Origin: Metabacillus rhizolycopersici
GTDB taxonomy: Bacteria; Bacillota; Bacilli; Bacillales; Bacillaceae
NCBI RefSeq assembly: GCF_020075705.1
Contig: NZ_JAIQUM010000005.1
Coordinates: 79,858 to 143,857 of the forward strand
Length of the DNA: 64,000 nucleotides
Reading direction: 5' to 3'
Position 1 is the first letter of the stretch, and each line of letters starts with the position of its first letter. Made by a program: the position numbers and the translations under genes. The notes under the pieces are model-generated. The model ran no database searches. It was not told the DNA's origin and worked only from the letters and a program-made list of their open reading frames with translations. This document shows, in pieces, positions 9,719 through 18,587 of this stretch.

Positions 9719-10522
9719 TTAAACGCGAACACCAAAGAATTTTTTTATTTTTTTGAAAACTCCATTATTTTGCTCATCTAGTGATTGTAGTGGAACGGAT
9801 TCGCCTAGGATACGGCGTGCAATGTTTCGATAAGCAATTGATGCGCGATTATTTGGGTCCATTACAATAGGCGCACCATTATTCGCTGCTTTTATTACCT
9901 CGTCATCATCAGCAACAATTCCTATTAAATCAATAGAAAGATGTGATACTATTTCATCTACATCTAGCATGTCCCCACTTTTCATTAAATGATTTCGAAT
10001 ACGATTAATAACTAACTTTGGTGGTTCAATAGGTTCTTTTTCAAGTAGTCCAATAATTCGATCCGCATCACGAACCGCTGAAATTTCAGGTGTCGTCACG
10101 ACAACCGCTTTATCTGCCCCAGCAACTGCATTTTTGTAGCCTTGTTCAATCCCAGCTGGGCAATCAATGATGATATAATCATAATCTTGTTTTAATTCAT
10201 CTACGAGCTTTTTCATTTGCTCTGGCTTTACTGCTGTCTTATCACTAGTTTGAGCAGCTGGCAATAAATACAACAAGTCCTCAAACCGTTTATCCTTTAC
10301 AAGTGCTTGGTGTATTTTACAACGCCCTTCAACAACATCCACCAAATCATAGATAATCCGGTTTTCTAAGCCCATTACTACATCTAGGTTTCGAAGACCG
10401 ATGTCTGTATCTATTAGGCAAACACGTTTGCCTAATATAGCTAAAGCTGTCCCTAAATTTGCAGATGTTGTTGTTTTACCAACTCCACCTTTACCTGAGG
10501 TAACGACAATCGCTTCACCCAT
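9719..10522 (-). CDS. minD: Septum site-determining ATPase MinD
   Basis: A 267-residue ParA/MinD ATPase that recruits MinC to the membrane and keeps the division site at mid-cell. It has a deviant Walker A motif (GKGGVGKTT at 10-18), a conserved DTDIGLRNLD segment and IIIDCPAGIEQG (switch II). The last dozen residues (NNGVFKKIKKFFGVRV) form the amphipathic membrane-targeting helix. The start is ATG at 10522, only 2 bp after the minC stop, and its ribosome binding site GGAGGAATC lies inside the last codons of minC, so the pair is translationally linked. Confidence 0.97.
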   Translation of the reverse strand: MGEAIVVTSGKGGVGKTTTSANLGTALAILGKRVCLIDTDIGLRNLDVVMGLENRIIYDLVDVVEGRCKIHQALVKDKRFEDLLYLLPAAQTSDKTAVKPEQMKKLVDELKQDYDYIIIDCPAGIEQGYKNAVAGADKAVVVTTPEISAVRDADRIIGLLEKEPIEPPKLVINRIRNHLMKSGDMLDVDEIVSHLSIDLIGIVADDDEVIKAANNGAPIVMDPNNRASIAYRNIARRILGESVPLQSLDEQNNGVFKKIKKFFGVRV

Positions 10523-10524
10523 AG

Positions 10525-11208
10525 TTAGATTCCTCCTTCAAACCTCGTTAGATTAGGTCGTAAATGAGTAAGTTGCTGTAATCGATCAATAATCATTTCA
10601 TCGTTTTCATTTATATAGGCACATTCCATCTCGTTACCTTCAATTGGTAAACGATCGGGTGCACGATTAATGATTTCACTAATACGAAGCTGAGTTGGTT
10701 TCATTAATGAAGCAGCAATTACAGCCTTCTGATTACCATCCGCACCGGCATGAGCAATACCTTTTAACGCACCTAGTACAAAAATATTGCCTGCAGCAAT
10801 AATTGTCCCACCTGGATTTACATCACCTATTAACAGTAAATCACCTTTAACCTTTAAAACCTGACCGGAACGAATGACCTTTGCAACAGATACGACTTCT
10901 GTTTCTTCCTTAAGTCTAACAGCTTCATCTTTTGTCATTACATTGCTTTCAATTATCTCAACAATAAGATTACGATTTTTCATAATGACTGATGCTAGCT
11001 TTTCTTGTTGTTCTCTATTAACGAAACGGTCTCCTACTTTGACCTTCACACCAATAACTGGCCCTGCTTCTTTTATATAATGTTTCAAAGATAGCATTTC
11101 CTCGAGTGCATGAAGTAACTGGTCAAAAGAACATGAATCATCGAGATGTAACGTTAAGCCATCTTTTGTGCCTTTAATCGTGACATATTGTTGTTTTTGG
11201 ACCTTCAT
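10525..11208 (-). CDS. minC: Septum site-determining protein MinC
   Basis: A 227-residue inhibitor of FtsZ polymerisation. The N-terminal domain (about 1-105) opposes FtsZ, and the C-terminal beta-helical domain (about 120-220) includes VIRSGQVLKVKGDLLLIGDV and GGTIIAAGNIFVLGALKGIAHAG-type repeats and binds MinD. The start is ATG at 11208 with GAGGTG 6 nt upstream; the in-frame GTG at 11217 is in the ribosome binding site. In B. subtilis minCD ends the mreBCD-minCD operon; here 465 bp, including a repeat and a hairpin, separate it from mreD. Confidence 0.95.
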   Translation of the reverse strand: MKVQKQQYVTIKGTKDGLTLHLDDSCSFDQLLHALEEMLSLKHYIKEAGPVIGVKVKVGDRFVNREQQEKLASVIMKNRNLIVEIIESNVMTKDEAVRLKEETEVVSVAKVIRSGQVLKVKGDLLLIGDVNPGGTIIAAGNIFVLGALKGIAHAGADGNQKAVIAASLMKPTQLRISEIINRAPDRLPIEGNEMECAYINENDEMIIDRLQQLTHLRPNLTRFEGGI

Positions 11209-11363
11209 GACGTTCACCTCAACGATTTTACTATTCGACAGAAAAGCTTTAAATCCTTTTTTTATACACTTAGAATTTCTATCCTACGAATGATCGATAG
11301 TATAAGTAATACTAAGGCTTTTGCCTTAAGGACAAGACTCCAAACCACATTTTTTCTAAGATC

Positions 11364-11526
11364 AAAAAGTGCAAGCGCCTTGATCAGCTTAAGGCAAGCA
11401 TAAGACGATCATGAATAGAAGGTGTTTTTTACCTTCAATTCATGATCGGCTTAGACCCAAGAGAGGCCGGACGCTTGCGCTGGATGTCGTGCACTTATCG
11501 ACATTACAAGAATTTTATAATTTCCT
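11364..11526 (+). repeat. Modular hairpin repeat, long form (copy 2)
   Basis: Arms AGTGCAAGCG and CGCTTGCGCT, inner hairpin CGATCATGAATAGAAGG / CCTTCAATTCATGATCG, tail ending ACAAGAATTTTATAATTTCC. Where copies 1 and 7 have AGGAAT / ATTCCT this copy has ATGAAT / ATTCAT, a paired change that keeps the stem. Confidence 0.9.
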
Positions 11527-11598
11527 AAACGAAGAAAAAGATCATAAAGTTTTACCATTTGACATCGTTTTCTTCTATCAACTATTCACTCTAGTCAT

Positions 11599-11649
11599 AA
11601 GCTACTCCCTAATTAAAGGTGACAAACACCTTCTATTAGGGAACAGCTT
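11599..11649. other. Strong hairpin between mreD and minC
   Basis: AAGCTACTCCCTAAT pairs with ATTAGGGAACAGCTT (one internal mismatch) around an inner AAGGTG / CACCTT stem. On the minus strand no T-run follows, so it is not a standard intrinsic terminator; it may be a processing or attenuation structure. Confidence 0.55.
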
Positions 11650-11682
11650 ATTTTCCCATTTCGTGCAAATGCTCATTTTTAT

Positions 11683-12207
11683 CTATCGTATATCTTCAGA
11701 CTCTTCGCTCTTAATTTTTGACAAGAATTTTTTAAACGGATAGATTATCAGAATGGCAACAACAGCATTTAATGCAAGCGTAGGTAATAATCTCAATGTC
11801 GTAAAATTGTATAAAGACATCTTTGTCGTGCCAATTAAATAATTCATTCCATATACATAAAACTCTAGTAAAGCAATCGATAGAATCGTCAGAAAGAGAA
11901 CAATAAATGCATTTCTATGAAGAACGATCAACGCCTTTGAAATGAGATAAGCTAGAAATCCATAGGCAAAGAGATAAATCCCAATTACTTCTATGTAAAC
12001 GACATCATGCAATAGACCGAACACAATTCCAAAAAGCATTCCTTGTGTCCGATTTAAGTAAACTGTTACGAAAATGACAACGATTAATATAAATCGGGGA
12101 ATGTAAAACTGCTCTTCAGTTGCAAATGGAATATGTATGAGATGAGCAAAAATACTCTCACTGATAAAAGTAAAAAAAACAAGGAAAGGAAGAATGAAAC
12201 GTCTCAC
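11683..12207 (-). CDS. mreD: Rod shape-determining protein MreD
   Basis: A 174-residue membrane protein of the elongasome that works with MreB and MreC in lateral wall synthesis. Five hydrophobic segments span the chain (RFILPFLVFFTFISESIF, FILIVVIFVTVYL, GIYLFAYGFLAYLIS and others). The start is GTG at 12207 behind AAGGAGGGGGAATC; the longer open frame upstream overlaps mreC and is rejected. Start and mreC stop overlap by 4 nt (GTGA), typical of coupled translation. Confidence 0.92.
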   Translation of the reverse strand: MRRFILPFLVFFTFISESIFAHLIHIPFATEEQFYIPRFILIVVIFVTVYLNRTQGMLFGIVFGLLHDVVYIEVIGIYLFAYGFLAYLISKALIVLHRNAFIVLFLTILSIALLEFYVYGMNYLIGTTKMSLYNFTTLRLLPTLALNAVVAILIIYPFKKFLSKIKSEESEDIR

Positions 12208-13121
12208 GATTCCCCCTCCTTGCCAAGCTCCCCTACAGGATCTGTTGATGCCGCTTCTCGCACTGCAACCCAAACTCGGTCAATATCATAAAAATTTGCC
12301 GATGGTTTAACGTAAGCCATTTGTTCTAATCCGTATGAATCCGGCTCAATCTCAATAATTTCACCAATAGGAATTCCTTCAGGAAAAACTTCACCTTTAC
12401 CTGATGTTATCACTTTTTGTCCTTCCACAAGCTTCACATCAGATTTAATGCGACGAAGCAAAAGCGCACCTTTTTCTTCGTCGTATCCTTCGATTAATCC
12501 CATCACCATTTCACCATTATTTTTGGTATCAGTTTCGTTCTCCTTATTTTCTAGGGGAAGTACTTCTGCTGAAATTCTGTTTTCAAGGTCTGTTGCACTT
12601 AATAATTGTACAGTAGAGGTAAACTGTGAAATGGATTTCACCTTTCCAATGAGCCCTTGTGCCGTGACAACTGCCATATTCGGCTCTACTCCATCCTGTG
12701 CACCTTTATCAATCGCTACATAATCATACCATCTATCAGGATTTCGACCTATAACAGTTGAAAAGATTGGATTATATTTTCTTAAGTCAGCTACATTACC
12801 TAACTCAGCCATTAATTTTTCATTTTCTAATTTATACACTTGAAGATCTGTCTCTAGCTGCATATATTCGTCAAGTCTACTTTTCAGCAACTCATTTTCT
12901 TCATAGGTATTTTTTAAATCATTTACATTTTCAAAGAAATCCGAAACATAAAGTGCCGGTTTATGAAAAATAGACTGAAAAACACTTACTGTATCCTGTA
13001 AAAATTGCTCAGGCCAAGACAATTCTCGATCCTTCTTTATGGAAAAACCAATCAATGCCACTAAAACAATAATACTTACTAGCAACAAGATAAGGCGTTT
13101 ATTCAGGAAAAACTGTGGCAT
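12204..13121 (-). CDS. mreC: Rod shape-determining protein MreC
   Basis: A 305-residue bitopic protein linking cytoplasmic MreB to wall synthases outside. One transmembrane helix lies at about 8-26 (RLILLLVSIIVLVALIGFSI), a coiled coil at about 60-105 (ENVNDLKNTYEENELLKSRL), then the MreC beta-barrel domain (VIGRNPDRWYDYVAIDKG, GLIGKV). The C-terminal tail is acidic. The start is ATG at 13121 with GAGGGTG upstream; the in-frame GTG at 13130 is part of the ribosome binding site. It lies 99 bp after mreB and overlaps mreD by 4 nt. Confidence 0.96.
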   Translation of the reverse strand: MPQFFLNKRLILLLVSIIVLVALIGFSIKKDRELSWPEQFLQDTVSVFQSIFHKPALYVSDFFENVNDLKNTYEENELLKSRLDEYMQLETDLQVYKLENEKLMAELGNVADLRKYNPIFSTVIGRNPDRWYDYVAIDKGAQDGVEPNMAVVTAQGLIGKVKSISQFTSTVQLLSATDLENRISAEVLPLENKENETDTKNNGEMVMGLIEGYDEEKGALLLRRIKSDVKLVEGQKVITSGKGEVFPEGIPIGEIIEIEPDSYGLEQMAYVKPSANFYDIDRVWVAVREAASTDPVGELGKEGES

Positions 13122-13220
13122 GATGAACACCCTCTTAACTCATATTTCCGTTTCAAAACTTGCCTCTACTAACAGTAGAAATATGACGGACATCGCCTGA
13201 CAGCAAAGGCTAAATCTAAA

Positions 13221-14243
13221 TTATCGGCTTTCTCTAGCTCTATTTTTAAATAAATCAATATGCTCTAGTGCTTTTCCAGTTCCAATTGCTACACAGTCCA
13301 ACGGATCTTCAGCTATTAGTACCGGCATATTTGTTTCTTCTCCAATTACCTTATCAAGGTTACGAAGCAACGCACCACCACCAGTTAACACAATACCGCG
13401 ATCCATTATATCTGCTGCAAGCTCTGGAGGAGTCTTTTCTAATGTATTTTTTACGGTATCTACAATTGTGTACACTGTATCCTTTAACGCTTCGGCAATT
13501 TCTGCTGCTGTAATCTCAATCGTTTTTGGTAAGCCTGTTAAAAGGTCTCGCCCTCTGATCTCCATGTTCTCTACGCCTTCAGGAGAATCTGCTGAGCCTA
13601 TCTCAACTTTAATGGCTTCAGATGTACGATCACCAATCATTAGGTTATACGTTTTTCGAATATATGTAACAATCGCCTCATCCATCTCATCACCCGCAAC
13701 GCGAATCGATTGACTAGTTACAATTCCACCAAGCGAAATAATCGCAACCTCTGTTGTACCACCGCCAATATCAACAACCATGCTTCCTGTTGGTTCCCAA
13801 ACTGGTAAATTCGCACCAATCGCTGCTGCAAATGGCTCTTCAATTGTATAGGCATCTCTTGCTCCAGCTTGTCTAGTAGCATCAATAACAGCGCGTTCTT
13901 CAACAGCTGTTATTCCAGACGGAACACAAACCATCACATACGGCTTTCTTGAGAGAGTACCTTTCGTTTTGATTGCATTTTTAATAAAATACTTCATCAT
14001 TGTAGCAGTTGTTTCATAATCGGCAATAACTCCATCCCTCATGGGACGTAAAGCAACGATATTTCCAGGTGTTCGACCAATCATGTTTCGCGCATCATTA
14101 CCGACAGCGACAATTTGTTTTGTATCTGTTCGCAGGGCAACGACAGATGGCTCACGTACGGCAATTCCTTTTCCTTTAATAAATACGAGTGTGTTTGCAG
14201 TCCCTAAATCTATCCCAAGGTCTCTTGTACCAATACCAAACAT
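13221..14243 (-). CDS. mreB: Actin-like rod shape protein MreB
   Basis: A 340-residue bacterial actin that forms membrane-associated filaments directing rod-shaped growth. It begins [20 protein letters not shown], with phosphate-1 motif DLGTANT; phosphate-2 [11 protein letters not shown] and the adenosine motif [12 protein letters not shown] follow. The start is ATG at 14243, giving the canonical N terminus, with AAGGAAG upstream; an alternative 23-residue extension has no similarity and is dropped. Position before mreC and after radC supports MreB rather than its paralogues Mbl or MreBH. A TATAAT at 14461-14466 (minus strand) is a possible -10, with a poor -35. Confidence 0.96.
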   Translation of the reverse strand: MFGIGTRDLGIDLGTANTLVFIKGKGIAVREPSVVALRTDTKQIVAVGNDARNMIGRTPGNIVALRPMRDGVIADYETTATMMKYFIKNAIKTKGTLSRKPYVMVCVPSGITAVEERAVIDATRQAGARDAYTIEEPFAAAIGANLPVWEPTGSMVVDIGGGTTEVAIISLGGIVTSQSIRVAGDEMDEAIVTYIRKTYNLMIGDRTSEAIKVEIGSADSPEGVENMEIRGRDLLTGLPKTIEITAAEIAEALKDTVYTIVDTVKNTLEKTPPELAADIMDRGIVLTGGGALLRNLDKVIGEETNMPVLIAEDPLDCVAIGTGKALEHIDLFKNRARESR

Positions 14244-14491
14244 AGGGTGTATCTTCCTTTCCGAAACGAATATATATTTTTTAATATTTTTAGGAAAATT
14301 GACAGAATACAACTTTCTTCATTTTGAGGGTTTGACTACTTTCAGTTCTGAACTGTTTATGTTTTTGCATCAAATGAGGTTAGTTTAACGAATCTGACTA
14401 CATTACTATTTCCTTGATTTCACTTGAGTTTTTCCAAACTAAAAAAGACTCATAAACCTTATTATATCTTAATTACACAAAAAAAAAAGTA

Positions 14492-14695
14492 TTACACGTA
14501 GCCTTTTTCTTTCAAACTGACAAATTTTTGTTCACCAATAATAAGATGGTCCAAAAGTTCTATGCCTAATATCTTACCACATTCACTGAGACGCTTTGTT
14601 ACTTCTATATCTTCCCTACTCGGTGAGGGATCTCCACTAGGATGATTATGGAAGCAAATCAATGATGCCGCTGAGCGTTTAAACGCTTCCTTGAA
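14492..14695 (-). CDS. radC: RadC exon 2 (JAMM motif half)
   Basis: These 67 codons plus stop form the C-terminal part of RadC/YsxA. They carry the JAMM metalloprotease-like signature [20 protein letters not shown] and end with [10 protein letters not shown]. The first codon, TTC, directly follows the 3' end of the group II intron; joined to exon 1 it restores [16 protein letters not shown], the normal RadC sequence. Without splicing this piece has no start codon and would not be made. RadC proteins bear JAB/MPN and helix-hairpin-helix domains; their role in DNA repair is not well defined. Confidence 0.93.
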   Translation of the reverse strand, partial: FKEAFKRSAASLICFHNHPSGDPSPSREDIEVTKRLSECGKILGIELLDHLIIGEQKFVSLKEKGYV

Positions 14696-17174
14696 GTAGG
14701 GTAAGAACCCGGCGCCTTGTTTAGTTTCCTAAGCAGGTTTCCAAGAACTCCCCTCCAAACCGTACGTACTCCTCTCAGAGTATACGGCTTTCCATTTATC
14801 AATCTAACTTCCCATTGTGTAGGTCATGGTGGCATTTCACACACATTGCAATCGTTTTTCGATTTCTTGCAATCATGATTTGTTCCCATCGCTTTTTTCC
14901 TTTTAGATTCTTAAGCTTGTTGACATGGTGCATTTCTAATGAAACATTATCTATACCACACCATTCGCAATTTTCAGCTAAAAGGCGTTCAATGAGACTT
15001 GTTCTGCCACCAAATTGAACTGTAATCGGTTCTATATCAACCACTTCATTATTAATCTTTGTATTCTTTTCCATTCTTTGTTCTATGAAGTATGCAATAC
15101 GTTGCCCATCTTTCGTCTTGTAGCGAATACCAAAGTTTCCGTTTATAGAAAATTTGTTAATTATTTTGCTAACGGTACTCTTATATTTATTAGCATAGGT
15201 TTTTATCATGCTGTATTTCATGGTTTGGCGGAAAGATTGCAAGACATGCACATTACTAGCTAGTCGATAGTAATTGTACAGTCCTCTTATTTCGGCATTG
15301 TATTGTCTTATGATTTCTATGTCATCATTACGGAGTAAATACGGTCTATGAGTCGGTTTCCATTGATTATCTTTCCCGAGGCTTAATGCACCAAGGTCAA
15401 TGAGTTTTTTGATGTATTTTTCGTGAGGTACAAAGAGTTTGGCTTGGAAATTAAACTTTCTTTTTTTCGTGCCATTAGGCATTTTCATTGTTTGCCAATC
15501 TCTAGCTACTCTAATATCATACCCAAGAAATCTTGCATTCTTTTTGCTATGCGTAATCAACGTCTTTTCCGCACTTAGTTCAAGTTTTAGTTTATCAGCT
15601 AGAAAAACAGTTAAATCCTTCTTGATTTTCTCTACTTCTTCTTTGCTTGCTATTACACCAATAAGAAAATCATCTGCATATCTCACATATTTCATTCTAC
15701 GATAGTTCGGGTCAAACAGATCCTTACTGTCATGTTTGATTAGCTCTTTGTAAAGTGCCTTCAATTCATTGGCCCTTACAGCTCTAGTTTCTTTATTTAA
15801 ATTTGACCACTCACGTTTATTCTTATATTTACGATAGTTTATTTTCGACGCTAGATTATGGTAGGTTAGATTATGCCTGCGTTTATCACCTTTATTGAAT
15901 ATTGATGTATATTCTTCAACATACTTATCCAATTCATTAAGGTAGATATTAGAGAGAGTTGGGCTAATAATACCACCTTGTGGAGTTCCACTGAATGTTT
16001 TATGAAATACCCAATCTTCCACATAACCAGCACGTAGAAATTTCCAAATCAAGTTGATAAATTTTTCATCCTTGATTCTTCTTCTCAAGATGTTGATAAG
16101 AGTATGATGGTCAATATTATCAAAGAATCCTTTTATGTCACCTTCAATAAACCAACGAGTGCCAGTAAAGGTATGTTTAATTTGCTTAAGAGCCGTATGA
16201 CAACTTCTATTCGGTCTGAAAGCATGTGAGTTTTCAGAGAATGCAGGTTCATAGATACTTTCAAGAATTCTTCTGGTTACTGCTTGAACTAATTTATCCT
16301 CAAAAGTTGGTAATCCTAAAGGTCTTAGTTTTCCATTCTTTTTTGGAATATAGGTTCTTCTTGCAGGATTAGGTTGATATGTTTGATTTCTAAGCTTTTC
16401 AATAAGAGCATCTATTCTTTTTACACTCATGCCGTCTATGGTATCTTCATTTATACCTTTGGTGTTACTTCCTTTATTAGGATAGATTTTGGCATATGCG
16501 TCTAAGAAAAATTCAATGTTATATAGATTCCGATACAATCGCTTAAAGGTGTAATTTTCTTCAATCGCCTTGGAAGTTAGACTGCTTAATACTACTTTTG
16601 GATTTCTCATAGAGCCTCACGCTCCTTCCCAATTTTGCATTAAACCAGATAAACTACTCTCCTTCGCCATGTAATAGGCTTTCCCTATCTCGGACTACTA
16701 CGAGAGTTCCGTTGCCTTATTGGATATTTAGACACGATTGTCATAGCCTTTGTGGCGTTCCAACTTAGGCAATCCCCATTTAGTCATTTAGAAACTTAGC
16801 CATTCATAGTTTCGGATGTGACTTTCGCTCGTTTCTTCCATAAAGAAGTTGGTCAGAATAGTATCATTTCATGTTCCTCGAAGTGTTTAAAGAACATGCA
16901 TATTCTGTTCAGCGTTTATCGTTACCTCCCGCTGAAGGTCCCCGTAGTCCCCCTTGAGCTATCATTTAAGCAATCCAGCTTTCATCCTTGTCTATGAGTT
17001 TCATCTCGCCATTCCGTCGTGCCTTGGTAACTAGACAACTTATGGCTTTGCCAACATGCTACACTCCCCGCTTGGTTTCCCTTACGGATAAGTTGGCTGA
17101 TGATAGGGTAACGATTGTGATATTTCCCTACTGCGTTGCCAATGCAGATTTTCTAAATGCCCTTATGGGCGCAC
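14696..17174 (-). mobile_element. Group II intron interrupting radC
   Basis: A 2479-bp retroelement with both RNA ends visible. The 5' end is GTGCGCCC at 17174 downward, the GUGYG consensus; the 3' end is CCTAC at 14696. Domain V is recognisable at 14758-14791 (AGCCGTATAC ... GTACGTACGGTT), followed by a domain VI stem near the 3' end. The intron protein lies in domain IV, ending just before domain V, and about 560 bp of 5' RNA domains precede it. It sits in the same orientation as radC and exactly between two codons, so splicing would restore the gene. Everything needed for mobility appears intact. Confidence 0.95.
14799..16610 (-). CDS. ltrA: Group II intron reverse transcriptase/maturase with HNH endonuclease
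   Basis: A 603-residue intron-encoded protein. The RT domain includes LRPLGLPTFEDKLVQ, GDIKGFFDNIDH, SGTPQGGIISPTLSNIYL (GTPQGG at 208-213) and the catalytic YADD at 311-314. The maturase (X) region follows at about 390-530. The C-terminal DNA-binding and HNH endonuclease region is complete, with C548/C551, HH561-562, C590/C593 and a final HHDLH. It promotes splicing, and by target-primed reverse transcription promotes mobility. No frameshift or premature stop is seen, so the element may be active. The start is ATG at 16610 with a weak ribosome binding site. Confidence 0.95.
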   Translation of the reverse strand: MRNPKVVLSSLTSKAIEENYTFKRLYRNLYNIEFFLDAYAKIYPNKGSNTKGINEDTIDGMSVKRIDALIEKLRNQTYQPNPARRTYIPKKNGKLRPLGLPTFEDKLVQAVTRRILESIYEPAFSENSHAFRPNRSCHTALKQIKHTFTGTRWFIEGDIKGFFDNIDHHTLINILRRRIKDEKFINLIWKFLRAGYVEDWVFHKTFSGTPQGGIISPTLSNIYLNELDKYVEEYTSIFNKGDKRRHNLTYHNLASKINYRKYKNKREWSNLNKETRAVRANELKALYKELIKHDSKDLFDPNYRRMKYVRYADDFLIGVIASKEEVEKIKKDLTVFLADKLKLELSAEKTLITHSKKNARFLGYDIRVARDWQTMKMPNGTKKRKFNFQAKLFVPHEKYIKKLIDLGALSLGKDNQWKPTHRPYLLRNDDIEIIRQYNAEIRGLYNYYRLASNVHVLQSFRQTMKYSMIKTYANKYKSTVSKIINKFSINGNFGIRYKTKDGQRIAYFIEQRMEKNTKINNEVVDIEPITVQFGGRTSLIERLLAENCEWCGIDNVSLEMHHVNKLKNLKGKKRWEQIMIARNRKTIAMCVKCHHDLHNGKLD

Positions 17175-17660
17175 TACTTCGCGTGGATGGACGATTGATG
17201 CATTTAAGCTCCCAATGAACACCGTTTGTTTATGAAGAACTTGATTTTTTGTATTTAAATATAAACAAACAAAGTGCTCCTGACTTAAAAAACGCATTTC
17301 CTCCATCACATAGTTTGCGCCATCTTGTGGAGAGCGAATCACATAACGGTCATCATACGTAAGACGATTCATCCTTTTCCCTAGTTCAAGCGCAGCCAAT
17401 ATTTGTACCGCCTTTGCCTTTCCAATTCCTGAAATCGTTGTAATCTCTTCAACAGATGCATCCTTTAACATTCTGATTCCTTCAAAATGTTTAAGCAGCT
17501 TTTGAGAAAGCTCAAGAACTGATTCTTTTTTTGTACCAGTTCGAAGTAATATTGCAAATAACTCCTGATTCGATAGTTTGTCGGGCCCTTCATTTAATAA
17601 TCGTTCTCTCGGACGTTCTTCTTCAGGGTAATCGCGAATTTTAAAAGATGAAACTTCCAT
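17175..17660 (-). CDS. radC: RadC exon 1 (helix-hairpin-helix half)
   Basis: These 162 codons encode the N-terminal part of RadC: UPF0758 start (MEVSSFKIRDYPEEERPRER), helix-hairpin-helix region (ITTISGIGKAKAVQILAALE) and the first half of the JAB/MPN domain up to ASIVHPREV. Exon 2 follows after the intron; together they give 229 residues, the usual RadC length. The start is ATG at 17660 behind AAGGAGGAAAA. If unspliced, translation runs four codons into the intron and stops, giving a truncated protein without the JAMM motif. radC lies between maf and mreB as in B. subtilis. Confidence 0.94.
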
Positions 17661-17818
17661 TTTTCCTCCTTCGCTTCCCTTTCTGCTCATAAAGTATTAC
17701 GATCGACTGATTTAAATGTATTTATATGATAAACCTACTTTACCGCTTTATTCCTAAAAACAGGCCTGCTTTCCAATATTACTTTCATCATATTATTTTT
17801 GGGTGTTGCTAGTTACTC

Positions 17819-18388
17819 TCAGAGTTTAAACCCCATTTTCAGCAACTCGCGTTTTATTCGAGCAACAGGAAGACCGACAACAGAATAATAATCTCCGTCA
17901 ATTTTTTTTACTAATAAAGCACCAAATCCTTGAATTCCATAGGCTCCTGCTTTATCCATTGGTTCACCTGTAGAGACATAATCCGCAATTTCCTTATTTG
18001 AAAGCGAAAAAAATGTAACACTTGTTTTTTCATAAAAGGAATGGACATCGTCGCCTCGAATGATCGATACTCCTGTGTATACTTCATGTGTTTTGCCTGA
18101 CAACATTTGGAGCATCTTCATGGCCTCGTCTTCATTAAATGGTTTCCCTAGCATACGGTCCCCATATACAACGAGGGTATCTGATCCAATGACAAATGAG
18201 TCCTGATTTGTGCTTGCAACACTTGCTGCTTTTTGCTGCGCTAATGACTGGACCACTTCTCCAGGATGAAGCTTTTCGTCAACAATTTCCTCAATATCAC
18301 TTTTGATCACCTCAAATGGTATGCGAAGAAGTTCAAGAAGTTCCTTTCTGCGGGGGGATGCTGAAGCTAAGATGAGGTTTGAATTCAT
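17819..18388 (-). CDS. maf: Maf, nucleoside triphosphate pyrophosphatase
   Basis: A 189-residue Maf/YhdE-family enzyme that hydrolyses dTTP/UTP and modified nucleotides, thought to keep them out of nucleic acids and to delay division. Motifs are LILASASPRRKELL (substrate loop), VIGSDTLVVYGDRMLGKP with the catalytic aspartate, and DKAGAYGIQGFGALLVKKIDG. The start is ATG at 18388, giving the standard MNSNLILASASPRR N terminus; a longer frame upstream has no similarity. AAGGA lies about 12 nt before it. The gene is 158 bp upstream of radC and 199 bp downstream of spoIIB. Confidence 0.95.
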   Translation of the reverse strand: MNSNLILASASPRRKELLELLRIPFEVIKSDIEEIVDEKLHPGEVVQSLAQQKAASVASTNQDSFVIGSDTLVVYGDRMLGKPFNEDEAMKMLQMLSGKTHEVYTGVSIIRGDDVHSFYEKTSVTFFSLSNKEIADYVSTGEPMDKAGAYGIQGFGALLVKKIDGDYYSVVGLPVARIKRELLKMGFKL

Positions 18389-18587
18389 GGTGTTTTCATC
18401 CTTCCTTTGTTTCGGATTAGAAGATACGATTACATCGTACCAAACGAATGTCAATTGGACAATTTGCTAAATTTCATTTTTCCCTTCTAAAAGTAAAAAG
18501 AAAGAGACTTGACACAGGTTTGTCATATTTCAAACTCCGTAATTGAAAACGAGTTTGAATTAATTCTTACCTAGTTCTCGCCTCTTA

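Larger units (their letters stand above)
11218..11682. other. Intergenic region minC-mreD
   Basis: This 465-bp stretch holds a long-form modular repeat (11364-11526) and a strong hairpin (11599-11649). It has no convincing gene. It interrupts what is a continuous operon in B. subtilis. Confidence 0.7.

Noticed and set aside
16988..17218. Plus-strand open frame within the 5' part of the group II intron
   Set aside because: The region is intron RNA domains and radC exon 1; no gene is expected and no start signal is seen.
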